Notes under the pieces: model-generated
What the model was told of the DNA's origin: nothing
What the model saw: the letters and a program-made list of their open reading frames with translations, nothing else
Databases searched by the model: none
Part shown: one piece after another, positions 1-12,700 of the stretch
How positions within the stretch are numbered: the stretch's first letter is position 1
How the letters are laid out: each line of letters starts with the position of its first letter
Translations under genes and position numbers: made by a program
Source: Trileptium ribeirensis
Lineage: Eukaryota; Nematoda; Enoplea; Enoplida; Thoracostomopsidae
DNA: 64,000 bases
Assembly: GCA_030248225.1 (NCBI GenBank)
Contig: JASANE010027705.1
Location: 20,311-84,310, forward strand
Direction: 5' to 3'

Positions 1-840
1 TAATCGTTTACCACAAGAACATAATTCCGTAAATATTTATCAACAAGCTTTTCTAGTCCCTTGAGTAGGAAGGAACACAAAGAAATTGGTATAAAAGATT
101 TCGCCTCCGTGTAATCATCCTTGCCACGTTTAGGGATGAATGTCACCCTAGATCTTCTCCATCCCGTAGGTATAAAACCACTGGCTAGACTTGCTTTATG
201 AATACTACATATATGTTTGCATAAGTGTGGAAGGCCTAGCTGAAGTAGCTTTGGATAAATACCGTCCGGTCCAGGAGCCTTGTAGGGCTTGAATGATCTT
301 AACGCCCATTCGACTCTCTCTTCTGTAACTGTTCTCTGCACAATTAAATTATCCCAATTTTGATTATAATTGTGCCTTTGTAAACGCCGAAAAAGTTTAT
401 GGCAGTGACGTGTCATATTCTCTAGATCCTTGTTCCACCACGGTGGTTGGCCAGTTCTGTTTTCAGAATAGTGAAAACTAGCTTTTTCATAGCTGGAATT
501 AACAGCAGATGTAACTACTGTGTTAGCTAAATCAATATCTTCAGTAGTCTGAATGTCCATTGAATCATCAGAAACATTCGAATACAACAAATCAAGAAAT
601 ACATTTGCTCTTACCTTTTTGCGATTATGTAAATCACAGTTCTGTGTAATGTTTCCCATTATGGTAAAGGTTATGTGTCAATGATCTGAGAAACTGTTGT
701 TCAACAAAACAGACCAGTCTTTAACAAATCCCACTGCTCTCAGAGATAGGAGTGTTGTCAATAACTTCTTGTCTCAGCCTGTTAAAGAAAGTGGCTTCCT
801 TGCAGTGTTGTAGATTAATTTGTAGTACGTCAATCATGGC
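1..840 (-). pseudogene. R1/I-like non-LTR retrotransposon ORF2 fragment (endonuclease remnant and reverse transcriptase start)
   Basis: On the minus strand an ORF2-like start near 838 reads MIDVLQINLQHCKEATFFNR, the usual opening of an APE endonuclease. It then jumps almost at once to NNSFSDH followed by an in-frame TGA and HITFTIM, so most of the endonuclease is deleted. From about 670 to the window edge one frame is open: PPWWNKDLENMTRHCHKLFR, then WALRSFKPYKAPGPDGIYPK, SLASGFIPTGWRRSRVTFIP and CSFLLKGLEKLVDKYLRNYV. These are the R1/I/Jockey-type RT N-terminal motifs (APGPDGI, GWR.SRVTFIPK, SFLLKGLEK). The element continues beyond base 1. It is defective as seen (stop and deletion). Confidence 0.85.
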
Positions 841-1188
841 CATTTATAAACATATACATAGCCATACATACACAAATATCCAGCATTAAAACAAACAATG
901 TATAATTCATAATGTAGGTAATTATCACAGCGTGTTTTATACATAATCCACTTACCGTTTCAATTGTCATTGGACATAGATAATTAAATATATATGTGAC
1001 TCCCACTCTGACTTAGAGATATCGGTCCCATCTGACATACACACATTACTCTTTCCCCTGGGGCGAGTTACCATTTTGACATACTTTGGGGGCGAGTATG
1101 CTCTTTGTACAATGTCATTTTGAGATCATTTTGCACATTATTATACAATGTTGTTTGAGATCATTTTGAGCCACCGCCATCAAGAAGT
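841..1188. other. Spacer between ORF1 and ORF2 of the minus-strand retroelement
   Basis: AT-rich, with no ORF. It contains two imperfect copies of an ATTTTGAGATCATTTTG-like motif (about 1118-1135 and 1150-1168). It is either an inter-ORF region or a later insertion in the element. Confidence 0.4.
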
Positions 1189-2440
1189 TTATGTTTGGGG
1201 TGGCTTATTGCCCTGACGGTTGGAGGCATCTTTGATTTCCAACGTCGATAGCTCAAAATGTGGACGGTCGCCCACAGCCCTTAATGCCTCTTTGCAAGAC
1301 CGATTGAATGCAAAGACCATCTTTACGCTTTTTTCCTCTGCCCACGCTGTAAGTGGGAACCAGCCATTGAAGACAATGTTCTTGTTGGCATTTGCCAGCC
1401 CGCTGACCACATTTTCGACAGTGTAGTTACGGTTCCGGGGGTTTGGAACAGTAACCATAATGCGACATTGTTTAACTTCCGATCGAGGAATGGCTTTGAG
1501 CTTTACTCCCTCGGTGACAGTGATGCTCGCGACCGTGGTGGTCAGCCATTTCTTAGCTACCTCGGTGCAGCATGACACGACTAGATGACCATTCCATAGA
1601 CCAGAGTCTTTAAAGTGAATTTGGTCGTCATTCGTGGCATTAAACGTGGCCTCTATGATATCTTCACGAATGATATAACTTCGTCCTCAGAAAACATTAT
1701 ATCCTGGTTATCTTCTGCAATGATAACCAGGTCCAACATTTTCCACACTGCCTCCTTGTAGTTTTTTGGCCGCTGGACCCTTTACAGCTTCAGGAGTTGT
1801 TCTAGTTTCCCTCGGGCGTTTCGCAGCCCTTTCCACTATTGGTCCTGCAGCTGTACTCCTGGTTCTGCTGGGGCCTGGTGTCGCTGCAGGTCGCTCTTGA
1901 GTTACCATTGATGTGGCGTTAGCCAAAAGCTTGGTATAGCCACTCACTTGAATTTGCTGTCGGATGAAAGCCCCAGTGTGTTTCTTTCCCGCTCGAGTAC
2001 CCCTCTGAGTGGGTTTGACATTGTTGGCTGTTGACAGCCTTCCCTTTATCATGTAAGGAATTTTTTCGCCATTTCCGCTGATTTGCGTCTAGCTTCGCCA
2101 AGAAGTGATTGCAAATCTGAGCTATCTCCAGGTTCGGTGGCGCTTGAAGCGCCCCCCCTGGTATATCACATTGGACAGAGCTGGCAGCATCACGTCCGTC
2201 ATCAGTTGTCGAGGGTTTAGTGGCGTTAGAAGCAGCCCGCCCCTGAATATCAGCATACTGGGCCTCAGAAGGAGATGGTTTGGTGCCGCCCTGGGCGCCC
2301 CCTTCTACTTCCTCGGCCCAATTTAGCCTTGAGTTTTCCAACGAGCTAGTTAAATTCTTAACTAGCTCGTTGTGAACAGTCTTAGTCCCTCCATCGTCTC
2401 CGTCAGAGGGGTCGTCGTTATTTGAATTATTAATATTCAT
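1189..2440 (-). pseudogene. ORF1 of the R1/I-like element, DUF4780-like, frameshifted
   Basis: The minus-strand ORF1 begins at 2440 (MNINNSNNDDPSDGDDGG). It is acidic and Ser/Gly-rich, shifts frame near 2045 into GRLSTANNVKPTQRGTRAGK and a basic Pro/Arg region, and shifts again near 1690. The C-terminal part (about 1189-1670) reads EATFNATNDDQIHFKDSGLW, then CTEVAKKWLTTTV, NIVFNGWFPLTAW and KEALRAVGDRPHFELSTLEI. That arrangement (a KWL segment, then a beta-rich half ending in LR..G..P.FELS) is that of DUF4780-type ORF1 proteins of non-LTR elements. Function in the family: nucleic-acid binding Gag-like protein. It pairs with the ORF2 remnant downstream on the same strand. Confidence 0.7.
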
Positions 2441-2934
2441 CTGAAATAATACAATAATGTATATACTGTTACTGCGAAGATACAGTTTTCGCAGTTCAGG
2501 TGAACTATTCCCAGGTCAATGGGATTTTCCTTAGCGTGTCTAAAAATATTGTTATAGATTCCAATTTTAATGCTTTACTAGAACCGCCAGGAAGGCATTT
2601 TGGACCTCGGAAATGGGTGGTTTGGTGGCGCTCAGAGCGTATTTCGTCGGTACAATTTAACGGTAAAATTTCCGACACAAGAAATACACAAAAGATGTCC
2701 AATCGCTTACTTTCCTACGTGTCGGACATGCACGCCACATCGCTTACAGGGAATGCCCTAATTTAGGTCTTAAAATTGTAAAGTTATATTTTCATTTAAA
2801 AACCAAAACTACCAGAGCCTGCCTTTTGCCGAATGAGGGGGGATGTAGGTGTTAGCCCAAAATTCCCCCAAACGTTGTCACCCCCCAACTACGATGAAGT
2901 AGCAGGTTGGATTTTGCGGGGGGTCGCCTCTCTT
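2441..2934. other. No gene seen
   Basis: This is sequence upstream of the minus-strand ORF1, possibly the element's 5' UTR. Short ORFs on both strands (2500-2766) look non-coding. A C/G-rich patch (CCCCCCAACT...GGGGGG) at 2880-2930 precedes the family A remnant. Confidence 0.3.
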
Positions 2935-3511
2935 TACTAGACATAAGTTTGTTTCTTGATATTTCGTAGAAAACTTTAAATTATTTATTTATATGGTTCT
3001 AAAAGAAAATAAAAGAAGGTATTCTGTAAATTTCTGATCAATGGTCATTGACATTGATTACGCTATATAGCGCTTGGCAACCAATGCCAGTCGGCTAGGT
3101 GATGATGACTTTCTGATCAGAATGCTATAATTGAGACAAACTGTAGTACTGCTCGCATAGTTTCAATAAATACAGTTCTTTGCCAAGAACGCAGTTTTTG
3201 GCTGCGCTGCGGATATGTTACTTTATTCCAATGTAGACCAATGTACAACGGCGACAAGCGCACTGGCTGGTGCTTCACGCAATTTATGTTAGCAAAGGTT
3301 ACTGCTAAGGACATCCAAATAATCCATGCGTTTCACAGAGCAATTTGTTGATTTAACCTTTTCTTTTGTATGATTGTATTGGAACTTGATCATAGTGTAT
3401 ATATTACATATGTTTAAACTGGAATATCGGTTCCGGTATGTTTTTTGCTCTTTGTCAGAACCGCAACCGGAAGTCGATTTTCGCTGGAACTGTAGTTCCG
3501 ATTACTCCATG
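2935..3511 (+). mobile_element. Family A (hAT-like) element, 5'-truncated copy
   Basis: It matches the 3' two-fifths of the better copies at 11397-12535 and 50250-51392 (reversed). The order is a TTCCTAC-type internal segment, CTGATCA..GGTCA, TCAGAATGCTATAA..GAGAC, then CGGTTCCGGTATG and CCGATTACTCCATG at the end. It lies 145 bases upstream of the PLK exon at 3657. Confidence 0.7.
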
Positions 3512-3656
3512 TTACATACGTAGTAATAGTATTGCTGTCTTTCATTTAATAAAAACTATAAAATCAAAGTATTCATCTTGTTTTCGTACATTTATATATA
3601 TTTACTTATGCCTTATATTACGCGATTCAATATTTGTGGAGGTTTGTTTGTTTCAG

Positions 3657-3752
3657 AACATTATGTGGCACACCTAACTATATTGCTCCGGAAATGCTGC
3701 GCAAGGACGGTCACAGCTATGGTGTTGATATATGGGCTATAGGTTGCGTGCT
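3657..3752 (+). CDS. plk1: PLK exon: activation loop and start of kinase C-lobe
   Basis: The acceptor is TTTCAG ending at 3656. The exon starts with one base (A) completing a codon and ends with CT before the donor GTATGT at 3753. The translation begins [18 protein letters not shown], the PLK activation segment; the first Thr (ACA, 3658-3660) corresponds to human PLK1 T210, the Aurora A/Bora phosphosite. APE and the DIWAIGC of helix F follow. The last two bases join with C of the next exon to give Leu, so GCVLYTLLV reads through. A reading frame that continues past 3752 into the intron is not part of the gene. Confidence 0.95.
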
Positions 3753-6700
3753 GTATGTTTTGCATTTCGATATGTCGTCTGTTGTGGTGTTGGGCAACTG
3801 TTGGCTTTGAAATAAGAGTTCTGCCGGTTGGTAAAATTTTGGCCCGGTCGGCAGCTCAACGCCTTGGCAACGGACCATGGCCAGTTGCCTGCCAACACGC
3901 TTCTATTATTACGATATGGATTTAATATTCGTAAACGTTCTTCAGCATTTATTTGAAAAATGAGTACGACTTTGTTTGACGGCAGGCTGGCGGCTTTGAT
4001 GACCGATGCAAAATACTGTTCTGTTGGAAACATTGGTAGTCGTATTATCAGAACGTAGTGCAGATTGTGTCTTGAAGGGGTAAAATCTTTTCAAATTCCG
4101 CCTGCGTGTGTGATCGGCCATAACTCGGGAACGGCTTAACTGATTTTCATGATGTTGGGCTCATTCGATCCGGCATAGTCTATTTACCGTATACATCTCT
4201 GAGCGTTTTTTGATTTAGGGTCTGGTTCCGGGGTCAAAACGGGTTTTACCCTATTTTAGTATCCTTTACGGAAGCACTGTCATTTTTATCTTAACTTTCG
4301 AATTTTTTCTCTGGATGTTATTATTTCATACTAAAATGATAAATGCCGATGTCCCTTTTTTTATTTTTCGATTAAGGCTCCGGTTCTGGATTTAAATGTT
4401 TTGAGGTATGGCACCCTCGTGGTTCCTCGACCCAAAATTAGAAAATTTGTTCTGACATCCTGGGGGCTAAAAAGTTTGAATTGAGGGTTTTCGGGCATGG
4501 GAAACACTTTGCCGGTGTTAGTTTTACTCTGAGGCTCGTGGTTCTGTAGGTACGGGGGTATGGTGCCCCCATGGTTCGGGGTCAGAGGTCAAGATAAGTG
4601 TTTTTTACCTTATTTTAGTTCCCTTTACGAAAGCAGTATTATTTTAATCTTAATTTTCGAATTTTTTTCTATGGTATGTTTTTATTTCATAGTGAAATGA
4701 TAAATGCCGATGCATCTTATTTTTCGATTAAGGCTCCGGTTCTGGATTTATGGGGTTTGAGGTATGGGGTATGGCGCCCCAATGGTTCCTGGACCCAAAA
4801 TTTGAAAATCTGTTCTGGCGTCTTGGCTGGATGATAAATCTTACCTGGGGGTTTTCGGGCTTGGGAAACTCATTGCCGATGTTGGTTTTGCTCTGTGACC
4901 CATGGCTCCATTTGTACGAAGGTATGACGCCCATGATTCTGTGCCACAGGTCAAAGTGAGTGTTTTCAACTCATTTTAGTACCCTTCACGGAAGCAAGGT
5001 TATTTTTATCTTAGCTTTTGATTTTTTCTCTGGATGGTTTTATTTCACAGTAAAATGATAAATGCCGATGCTTCTGTTTTGTTTTTCGATTAAGGCTCCG
5101 GTTCTGGAATTATGGGGTTTGAGGTATGGCACCCTCGTGGTTTGTCGACCCAAAATCCTAACTTGAGAGTCTTCGGGCATGGGAAACTCTTTGCCCGTGT
5201 TGATTTTACTCTGCCACCCATGGTTCTATAGGTACGGGGGTATGGTGCCACATGGTTCGGGGTCAGATGTCAAAATAAGTGTTTTTACCTTATTTTAGTT
5301 CCCTTTACGAAAGCAAGGTTATTTTAATCATAATTTTCGAAATTTTTTTCTGTAGTATGTTTTATTTCATAGAAAAGCGATAAATGTTGATGACTATTTT
5401 TGTTTTTCGATTAAGGCTCCGGTTCGGGATTTAAGGGGTTGGAGGTATGGCACCCTCGTGGTTCCTTGACCCAACATTCGAAAATTTGTTCTGACTTTCT
5501 GGGCGGCTCAGAAATCTTTACCTGGGGGTTTTAGGCATGGCAACCTCATTGCTGGTGTTGAGTTTGATCCGCGATCCATGGTTTATCAGTACGGGGGTAT
5601 GGCGTCGTCATGTTTCATCGACCCAAAATTCCTAATTTTACTGTTACGTTGCTGATAGCTTGCACTTGGTGTTTTGGGGCATGAGAAACTTATTGCCGGT
5701 GTTAGTGCTGTACTAATTTGTGCGGCATTGTGTGATATTCACATATAGCATATTGACGTATGCTATAGAGAGCTCATTGGCTGTGTACGCAAAAGTCGTA
5801 GATTTACCTATGCTTCACTACGTTCTGCAATCACGACAGAGTTACTAGTTACGCCATTGCATGTAGTGTCATCCATTAAATTTGCTTAGCTTTGGTGTCT
5901 TAGGGTGCTGTAGCTAAAAAGCTTTAATGCTTTTATAGAAACTAGTCGGTAGTGGAACTACATTTGTGAGCGGAGCTTGGGCTGTGGCATTACGAATGTA
6001 CTCAGTTTTATGTTCTTCAAATAACTACATTGCATAGAGCTTTATCATTGGTAAAAATATTATATTTGAGTTCTTCGACCCAAAAAAACCTATAATGGTA
6101 TGTCTATTTCAATAAATAACACAAATATTGCAAAATTCTTTGTCTTAGCTGCATAAGCTTAACTAATTAGCTAATTACTAATTAACCACTCAAAATTTTT
6201 TAATCCCAAATATCAGGTGCACACTCTGATATGACAGGTTTTTAAACAAAAAAGTTTTTTAAAATCGGTTCAGTGGTTCTTGAGATCCGTCGGACCGAAC
6301 GAACGAACGGACGGACATCGACTTTTTTGGTCACAGGCAGAAAATAAAAACGCTTCGTCTCGCTCCGCTCAATAAGTTTTATATAATATTCATTTGAAAC
6401 CGTATTATCATCACCAACCAATTATAGATTTTCAATTGTTCTGAATGAGATTCTGGTTATTTTATAATAGTATTACTGTTCTACAGTTTATTAAATTCGA
6501 AACGGGTGTACCAAAACAGTTATGGGTTTGCATCGGTGACGTACGGCATTCTTTGCCGCAATAATTTGAAAATTACACTAGTAATCCTAAGTTGCATATT
6601 TTTGATAGGACTATTGTTGAAACAATTCGATATATAATCTTTATAATTCGACAGAAACGTTAATTCAGTTAAGTACAAGTGCGGTTTGTATTATTGAATA

Positions 6701-9700
6701 ACTTACTGTTAATTTGATGTGCTGACCTTGAAGGGAAGGGTTTGAAGATAAATGTTGCCAAGACGAAAGTCATAATCACAGGAAATGATTGCAAGCCTGT
6801 AGAGACTGGTAAATATCCATGTGCGTGTTGTGGGAAGTGGGCGGGAGCCAACACAGTGAAATGCGTTTGCTGTTCGAAATGGGCACGCAAGAAGTGCTCA
6901 GGGCTGAGATCCCGGCCTCTCCCTGGTGAGCATTTCACGTGTCGAGCATGCCTCCAACCCGTAAAGACGGTAAAGAACTCCAGATGTGCGACAGGACCTT
7001 TGAGGTCGTGGACAGGTTCACGTATCTAGGTGACGTTGTGGACAGTAATGGGGACACACGAACGGCAGCACAGACGAGGGCTCAAGCCGCATGGTTAAAG
7101 TGGAAGGAGCTGGCAGGACTGGTTTCCAAGGGAATACATTGAAGATCCGAGGCAAGATCTAAGCATCATGCTTTCGACCAGTTCTTACGTATGCCTTTGA
7201 GTGCGGGGCTGCCAAGAAAGATGTTGAATCGATCCTGCTACGAACTGACAGGAAAATGCTACGGTGGATGGCCGGTATCAGATGGGAAGACTGCAAGACA
7301 AACGAGGACGTGGCCGGATTCGTTGGAATGCCCTTATTGGAAATACAACTCATGAATCGGAGGCTCAGGTCGTATGGTCACGTGCAACGTAGGGAAACGG
7401 GCTACTGAGGCTGGCAACAAATGTCGAAATCGAAGGAGCTGTACCACTAGCAGGCCAAGGAAACGATGGGACGATATGGTGCGGGAGAACATTAAGACGA
7501 TTAGACTGTGAAAAGAGGACGCGCTAGAACCGAGAAAATGGAGAGAGATTCTAACGTCATGGTGCAGTCGTAGCGGACGCCAAGGAAACGGATTCCAACG
7601 ACTGTAATCCTGATGATGATGATGATTACTTTTGATTTCGCGACTAATAAATTTTTTCGAAATTCTTTTACTTTTCATTCATTGCTTGGATACACATTAC
7701 GATTTTAATATATTTTTATCTGTACTTTGCTGATAAACTAGGCTTGGACAGAATAAACAAATGCCGCTGTTGATAGGAACAGACAAAAGTTCACAATACA
7801 GATGAATATCGGATTGTGTACCTTTATTCTTTGAGAATATTCATAATAATGTTGATGCCCAGTACGTAGAAGAGTCAAATAAGTCTGCTCAACCTTTATA
7901 TATAGGATATATTTACGGTGCACGGATACCACGGATAGAGCCTGGTCAAACTGTGACTGGGCGGATTGCTCCAAAGATTGCTCAATTGAAAACTTGACAT
8001 CTTCAAAGACCGATTACAACTTCCAGTCTCTTTGTCCCGAGGATGCCCTACCATCACGCTACTTATTGTAACTCGACAATCGGGTTGACTTTGTAGAGCA
8101 AACTAGCCTCTATAAGACTGTTTAATGATACATTGCTACGTTATTAGCATGCGGTGCAGGATTTGGGCCAAAACGGGTTCTAAAATGAGCACAGCAGAAC
8201 CAAAGTACACGAAAATGCAGTGTCTTCGTAATTGCTCAAGCAATATAGTTATTGAATTCTGAGTGAGAGTGACACGAGCGAAGCGAAGAATTCTTACTAG
8301 TCCGGAGTGTAAATTTGACAGCGTCAGGTTGTGGGTTTTTCGTGCGACGCGCATAATTCAATTTCTGATAGGCAGATCGGGTCGTGCGATATCTTACTCA
8401 AACGCTTGAAATCTCTATTTATGCCCTTTGGTTAGATGTAAAAACCGATTCTAACTCCTTCCCCCTCAAAATGGTATCCGAAAGGGCACAGGTAGGGTCC
8501 TAGGGATGCCACCAAAACACGTTATCCGTCATATTTCTACAACCACCGTTTGATATTTTGTGCTCTATAAGGCTGTGTAGATGTTGTTGTTGCCGAGGTC
8601 ACGTATGCTCCTGGCTTGGGTCAAAATGGGATTTCAAATGGACCCTTGGGACCCCCGAAAACACCAGATTGGTCATATCTCCTCAATCACTAAAGCGATT
8701 CGGCTAAGATTGTGCTCATTTTGTTCAGAAAGCAAAGCTTTATATAGCCATATGCACTGCGGCTGCTGCCCTCACCTTTCGAGCAGGGTTGGGTTAAGAT
8801 GGGTTGTTAATGGGCCATTGGGCCCCGAAAACACCAAATTGCCTATATCTCCTGGACGACTAGAGCGATTCAGTCGCGGTTAGACTCATTTTGTTCGGAG
8901 AACAAAACTCTATATATGGCTATATAAGTGGTGCTTTACTATTTGAGTCACCTGCATAGTATGCTTGGGTCAATGTAATATATAAGAAGAGACTAATAGT
9001 AGTATAAGAATTCAACTGAAGAGGGTGCAAAGCTATATTTATCTGTGATATTTGTTGTGCGCCTGAATGTAATTGTTATTTGCCACTTAATTCATGCTTT
9101 CTTTGTAGGACCTTAATGTTAACAGACATTAGTAGTAGTAGTAATTGTAACTTTTTTGCTATATACTCAGAATTCACTTTCTTGGCCATGAGACAAGTCC
9201 CTAGTATAGATGTTTTTGGTCTCATTTTGGTCTTCAGTAATTTGTCTTCAATTGCGAGCACAATAATCTGGTATATCTTTTCAACTATTGAACCAACATG
9301 GCTGATATCCGGTGACTCATTTTGTAATTTAATGCTTAACATAGCTGCGTGTGTCGCTAAATCACATATTCAGCATTCAGAATTCACCATTTTTATTTAT
9401 TTTTAGCCAGACACAACAGTGATAAATATTAGCAATAAGAAAAAGAGAATAAATTTAAAACTAAGCATTTAGTAGTATAGGCGAGGTCAGACTTGGGCCG
9501 GTAATGGCTTCTAATAGCCTACCTTGACTGTCCAACGTTTGTAGATAGTTATAGAGACATCTTTTAAAAATCAAGATATTAGTTGAATCCACAATCCCCG
9601 AAGGGAGTGCATTCCACCAAGGAACAACTGTTGGCAAAGAAATTTTTTTTCTAATATCCAAACGAGATCTCTTGATCTCAAGTTTAAAGTTATGACCTCT

Positions 9701-12700
9701 AGTCTGGGATAGTTGGGATCTAGAAAAGAAATCAATATTTAGCCTAACCAGACCATTTATAATTTTATAAGCCATAACTAGATCTACAAATTAAGCTTTC
9801 AAGCCTTAGATTTATCAAACGTTGTTGATAATCTAAACAACATAATCCTGGAATTCGACGAGTATAATTTCTGTGAACATTTTCAAGTAAAATTATATCT
9901 TTTCGAATAAAACGATTCCATAGCTCTGAAGCATATTCAATGCTGGGTCTAACAAAGGATTTATAAAGTTTCAGAAGGAATTTATAATTTACTATTACAA
10001 CATAAAATGAACAGATTAATTTTTTTAAATGCAATTTTACATATTGATTCAATATGATCAGAGAATTTTAACTTATCATCAACTATAACTCCAGGATCCT
10101 AATGTTAGTACATTTAGCAACGGAACTATCTAATAAACAATAAGCGAATTTAGTATTTTGGCGATAAAACAAGCTGTTAGTTTCAGCGCCTTATGCGTCA
10201 TGTTTATACAGTTCTAATTTAATGTTTAGCTATACGTTGCTTGTTGCTAAACCACCTTTCGAAACTGAAACCCTCGCCGAGACGTATTCGAGAATCAAAC
10301 GAAACCATTATCAGATACCACCTCGCGTTAGCGGTGCAGCTCGACAAATCATTGAACGAATGCTGCAGCCAAATCCGGTCGATAGACCTACTTGCAAACA
10401 ACTACTTGAATTTGATTTTTTTCAAAACGGTAAGGAGAAAAAAGCATGGAGTTCTCCAGAAATTTCCTGCTATATACGTCGATAGTGGTTTACGTGGGTG
10501 CACTTAATTGCGGGGGGGGGGTGGTTCAAACAAGTTATCCTCTATGTAGCTGCACATTGTTGTGGGTCCTTAAACGCGCAATAACCAGGTATATATTCTC
10601 AACTTCAAACAACATGGTTGATATTCGGCCCATATTGTGAGTTGATGGTCAATATAACTGTCAGCCACTCAGCTACTAGTCATGTTTAGTCCAGCGAGGA
10701 ACCGAATTCCGGTTCCGGCGAAAATCGTGTTCCGGTTGCGGTTCTAGCAGAATGCAAAACCATACCGGAACCGGAATTACAAGATTTTGTTTTTTCATTT
10801 GTGGTCCGATCATCGTTATACGATGATCAAGTTCTAACACAACCAAACAAAAGAAAAGACTAACTCAGCTAATTACCCTGTGTAGGACACAATTTAAGTT
10901 TTCATCTTCACCCTGCAGGAGTTTGTTAACAAAACACAGGTAGATCGATGCTTGTAGCAGCTTACCCATTCATACCTTATGTTAGAATTGAACCGGTCCA
11001 ACTTGATATTCATAATAGAGTATTGATTATTGAATTACTGGCATAGCTAATGTGCATTGCATGAAGCATCAGCCAGTGCTCTTGCAAACTTTGTAATCAG
11101 TCTACATTGGAGTAAAGTAACATATCTGCAGAGCAGCCACACTGCGGTCTTGTGGATGAACTGTATGTACTAAAACTGCCAGCAGAATCACCGTTTGTCT
11201 CATTTATAGCATTCTGACCAGCAAATCACCATGTACTTGAGGGGCACTGGTTGCCCAACCTCAGCATGAACAATGTTTCTGACCAAGATCACAAAATTAT
11301 GGTATAACTTTTTATATTTTAGAACCATATAAACCAATAATTTCAAGTTTCCTACGGGATAACATGTAACGAGTGTATGTGTAGTACAGGGAGTAACCGG
11401 AATTCCGGTTCCTGCGAAAATCGTGTTCCGGTTGCGGTTCCGGCAATGGGCAAAAACCATACCGGAACCGGAATTCCGGTTTAAAAAGTTTGTTTGAAAT
11501 TTTCCACGTTTTTTTTTGCTTCATCTGTGATCCAAATATATGTAATATATATTATACAATGATCAAGCTCCAATACAACCAAGCAAAAGAAAAGATTTAC
11601 TAAGCAATTTGACGTTTGAAACGTAAGTTGGGCACATAATTTCAGTTGGAATTTTTCATGATAACCTTCAGGAGTTTGTTAACAAATCAAAGCCACGTCG
11701 ATGCTTGTAGCAGCTATTTTACACATCCAGAAGTCTGTGGGGTACGTTTCAATTAAACCGGTCCAACTCAGTAACAGAGTATGGCTTACGCAGAAGTACT
11801 TAGGGTATGCTTGGCTAACATAAATTGCTTCAAGAACCCGCCAATGGGCTTGTAAACTTGGTAAATCAGTCTAAATTGAAGTAAACTAACGTTATCTGCA
11901 ACGCAGCTAGAAACTGCTTTCTGGGCAAAGAACTATATTTATTGAAACTGTGCGAGCAGCATCACAGTGTGTCTCATTTATAGCATTCTGATTAGAAAGT
12001 TATCATCTAACTTAAGGGCACTGTTTGTCCAAAACTTACGGGCACTGGCCTAAACAGTGTCACTGACCACTGATCAGAAAATTACCTTCTATCTATTATT
12101 TTCTCTTAGAATCATATAAACCAATAATTTCAAGTTTCCTACAGAAGAACATGTAACAAAGGTTTATGTAGTAAAGGAAGGCGACTGGAGACAGAGCGAA
12201 AGTGTGTATTCTACGCTCCAAGCTTTGTAAGCATATTCGATTTGACGCAGTATATGCAATGGTGTATAGTGGACGGCATTTTTTGCTCTGGGTGTCCAAA
12301 AATCGACATATTTAATCGATAAATAAACATTATTAGCTTCCTCAGTCTCTTTAAAGTTTCAGAAAGGTAATAATACCACCGCAATACAATAAGTTTAATG
12401 TAAAAATTATTTTTAATGCATTTTAAATCCACTATACCTTGATTTCTCCCTTCATCTGTTTTACTATATATAAATTTCGAAGACCAAGTTCCGGTTCCGG
12501 ATCCTGTTTAAATGGACGGTTCCGGTTATTCCCTGGCGTAGTAGTAAAGGGAGACGATTGGAGACAGAGCTAAATTGTCTAGTATGCGTTACATGAACAT
12601 TCAGTTTGACGCACGGAAGGCGTTTTTCCGCTGGGATTCCAAAAACCGACATCTTGATCGATAAATAAATATTTTAGCTTCCTCGGCTTCTTCGAAGTCC

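Noticed and set aside
9076..9406. Opposed 88- and 108-codon ORFs as genes
   Set aside because: They overlap on opposite strands, with no family motif and strongly AT-driven composition.
10222..10485. Reading frame taken as a separate kinase-like gene starting at 10222
   Set aside because: The ATG is intronic. The kinase similarity starts exactly at the acceptor (10230) and ends at the donor (10430).
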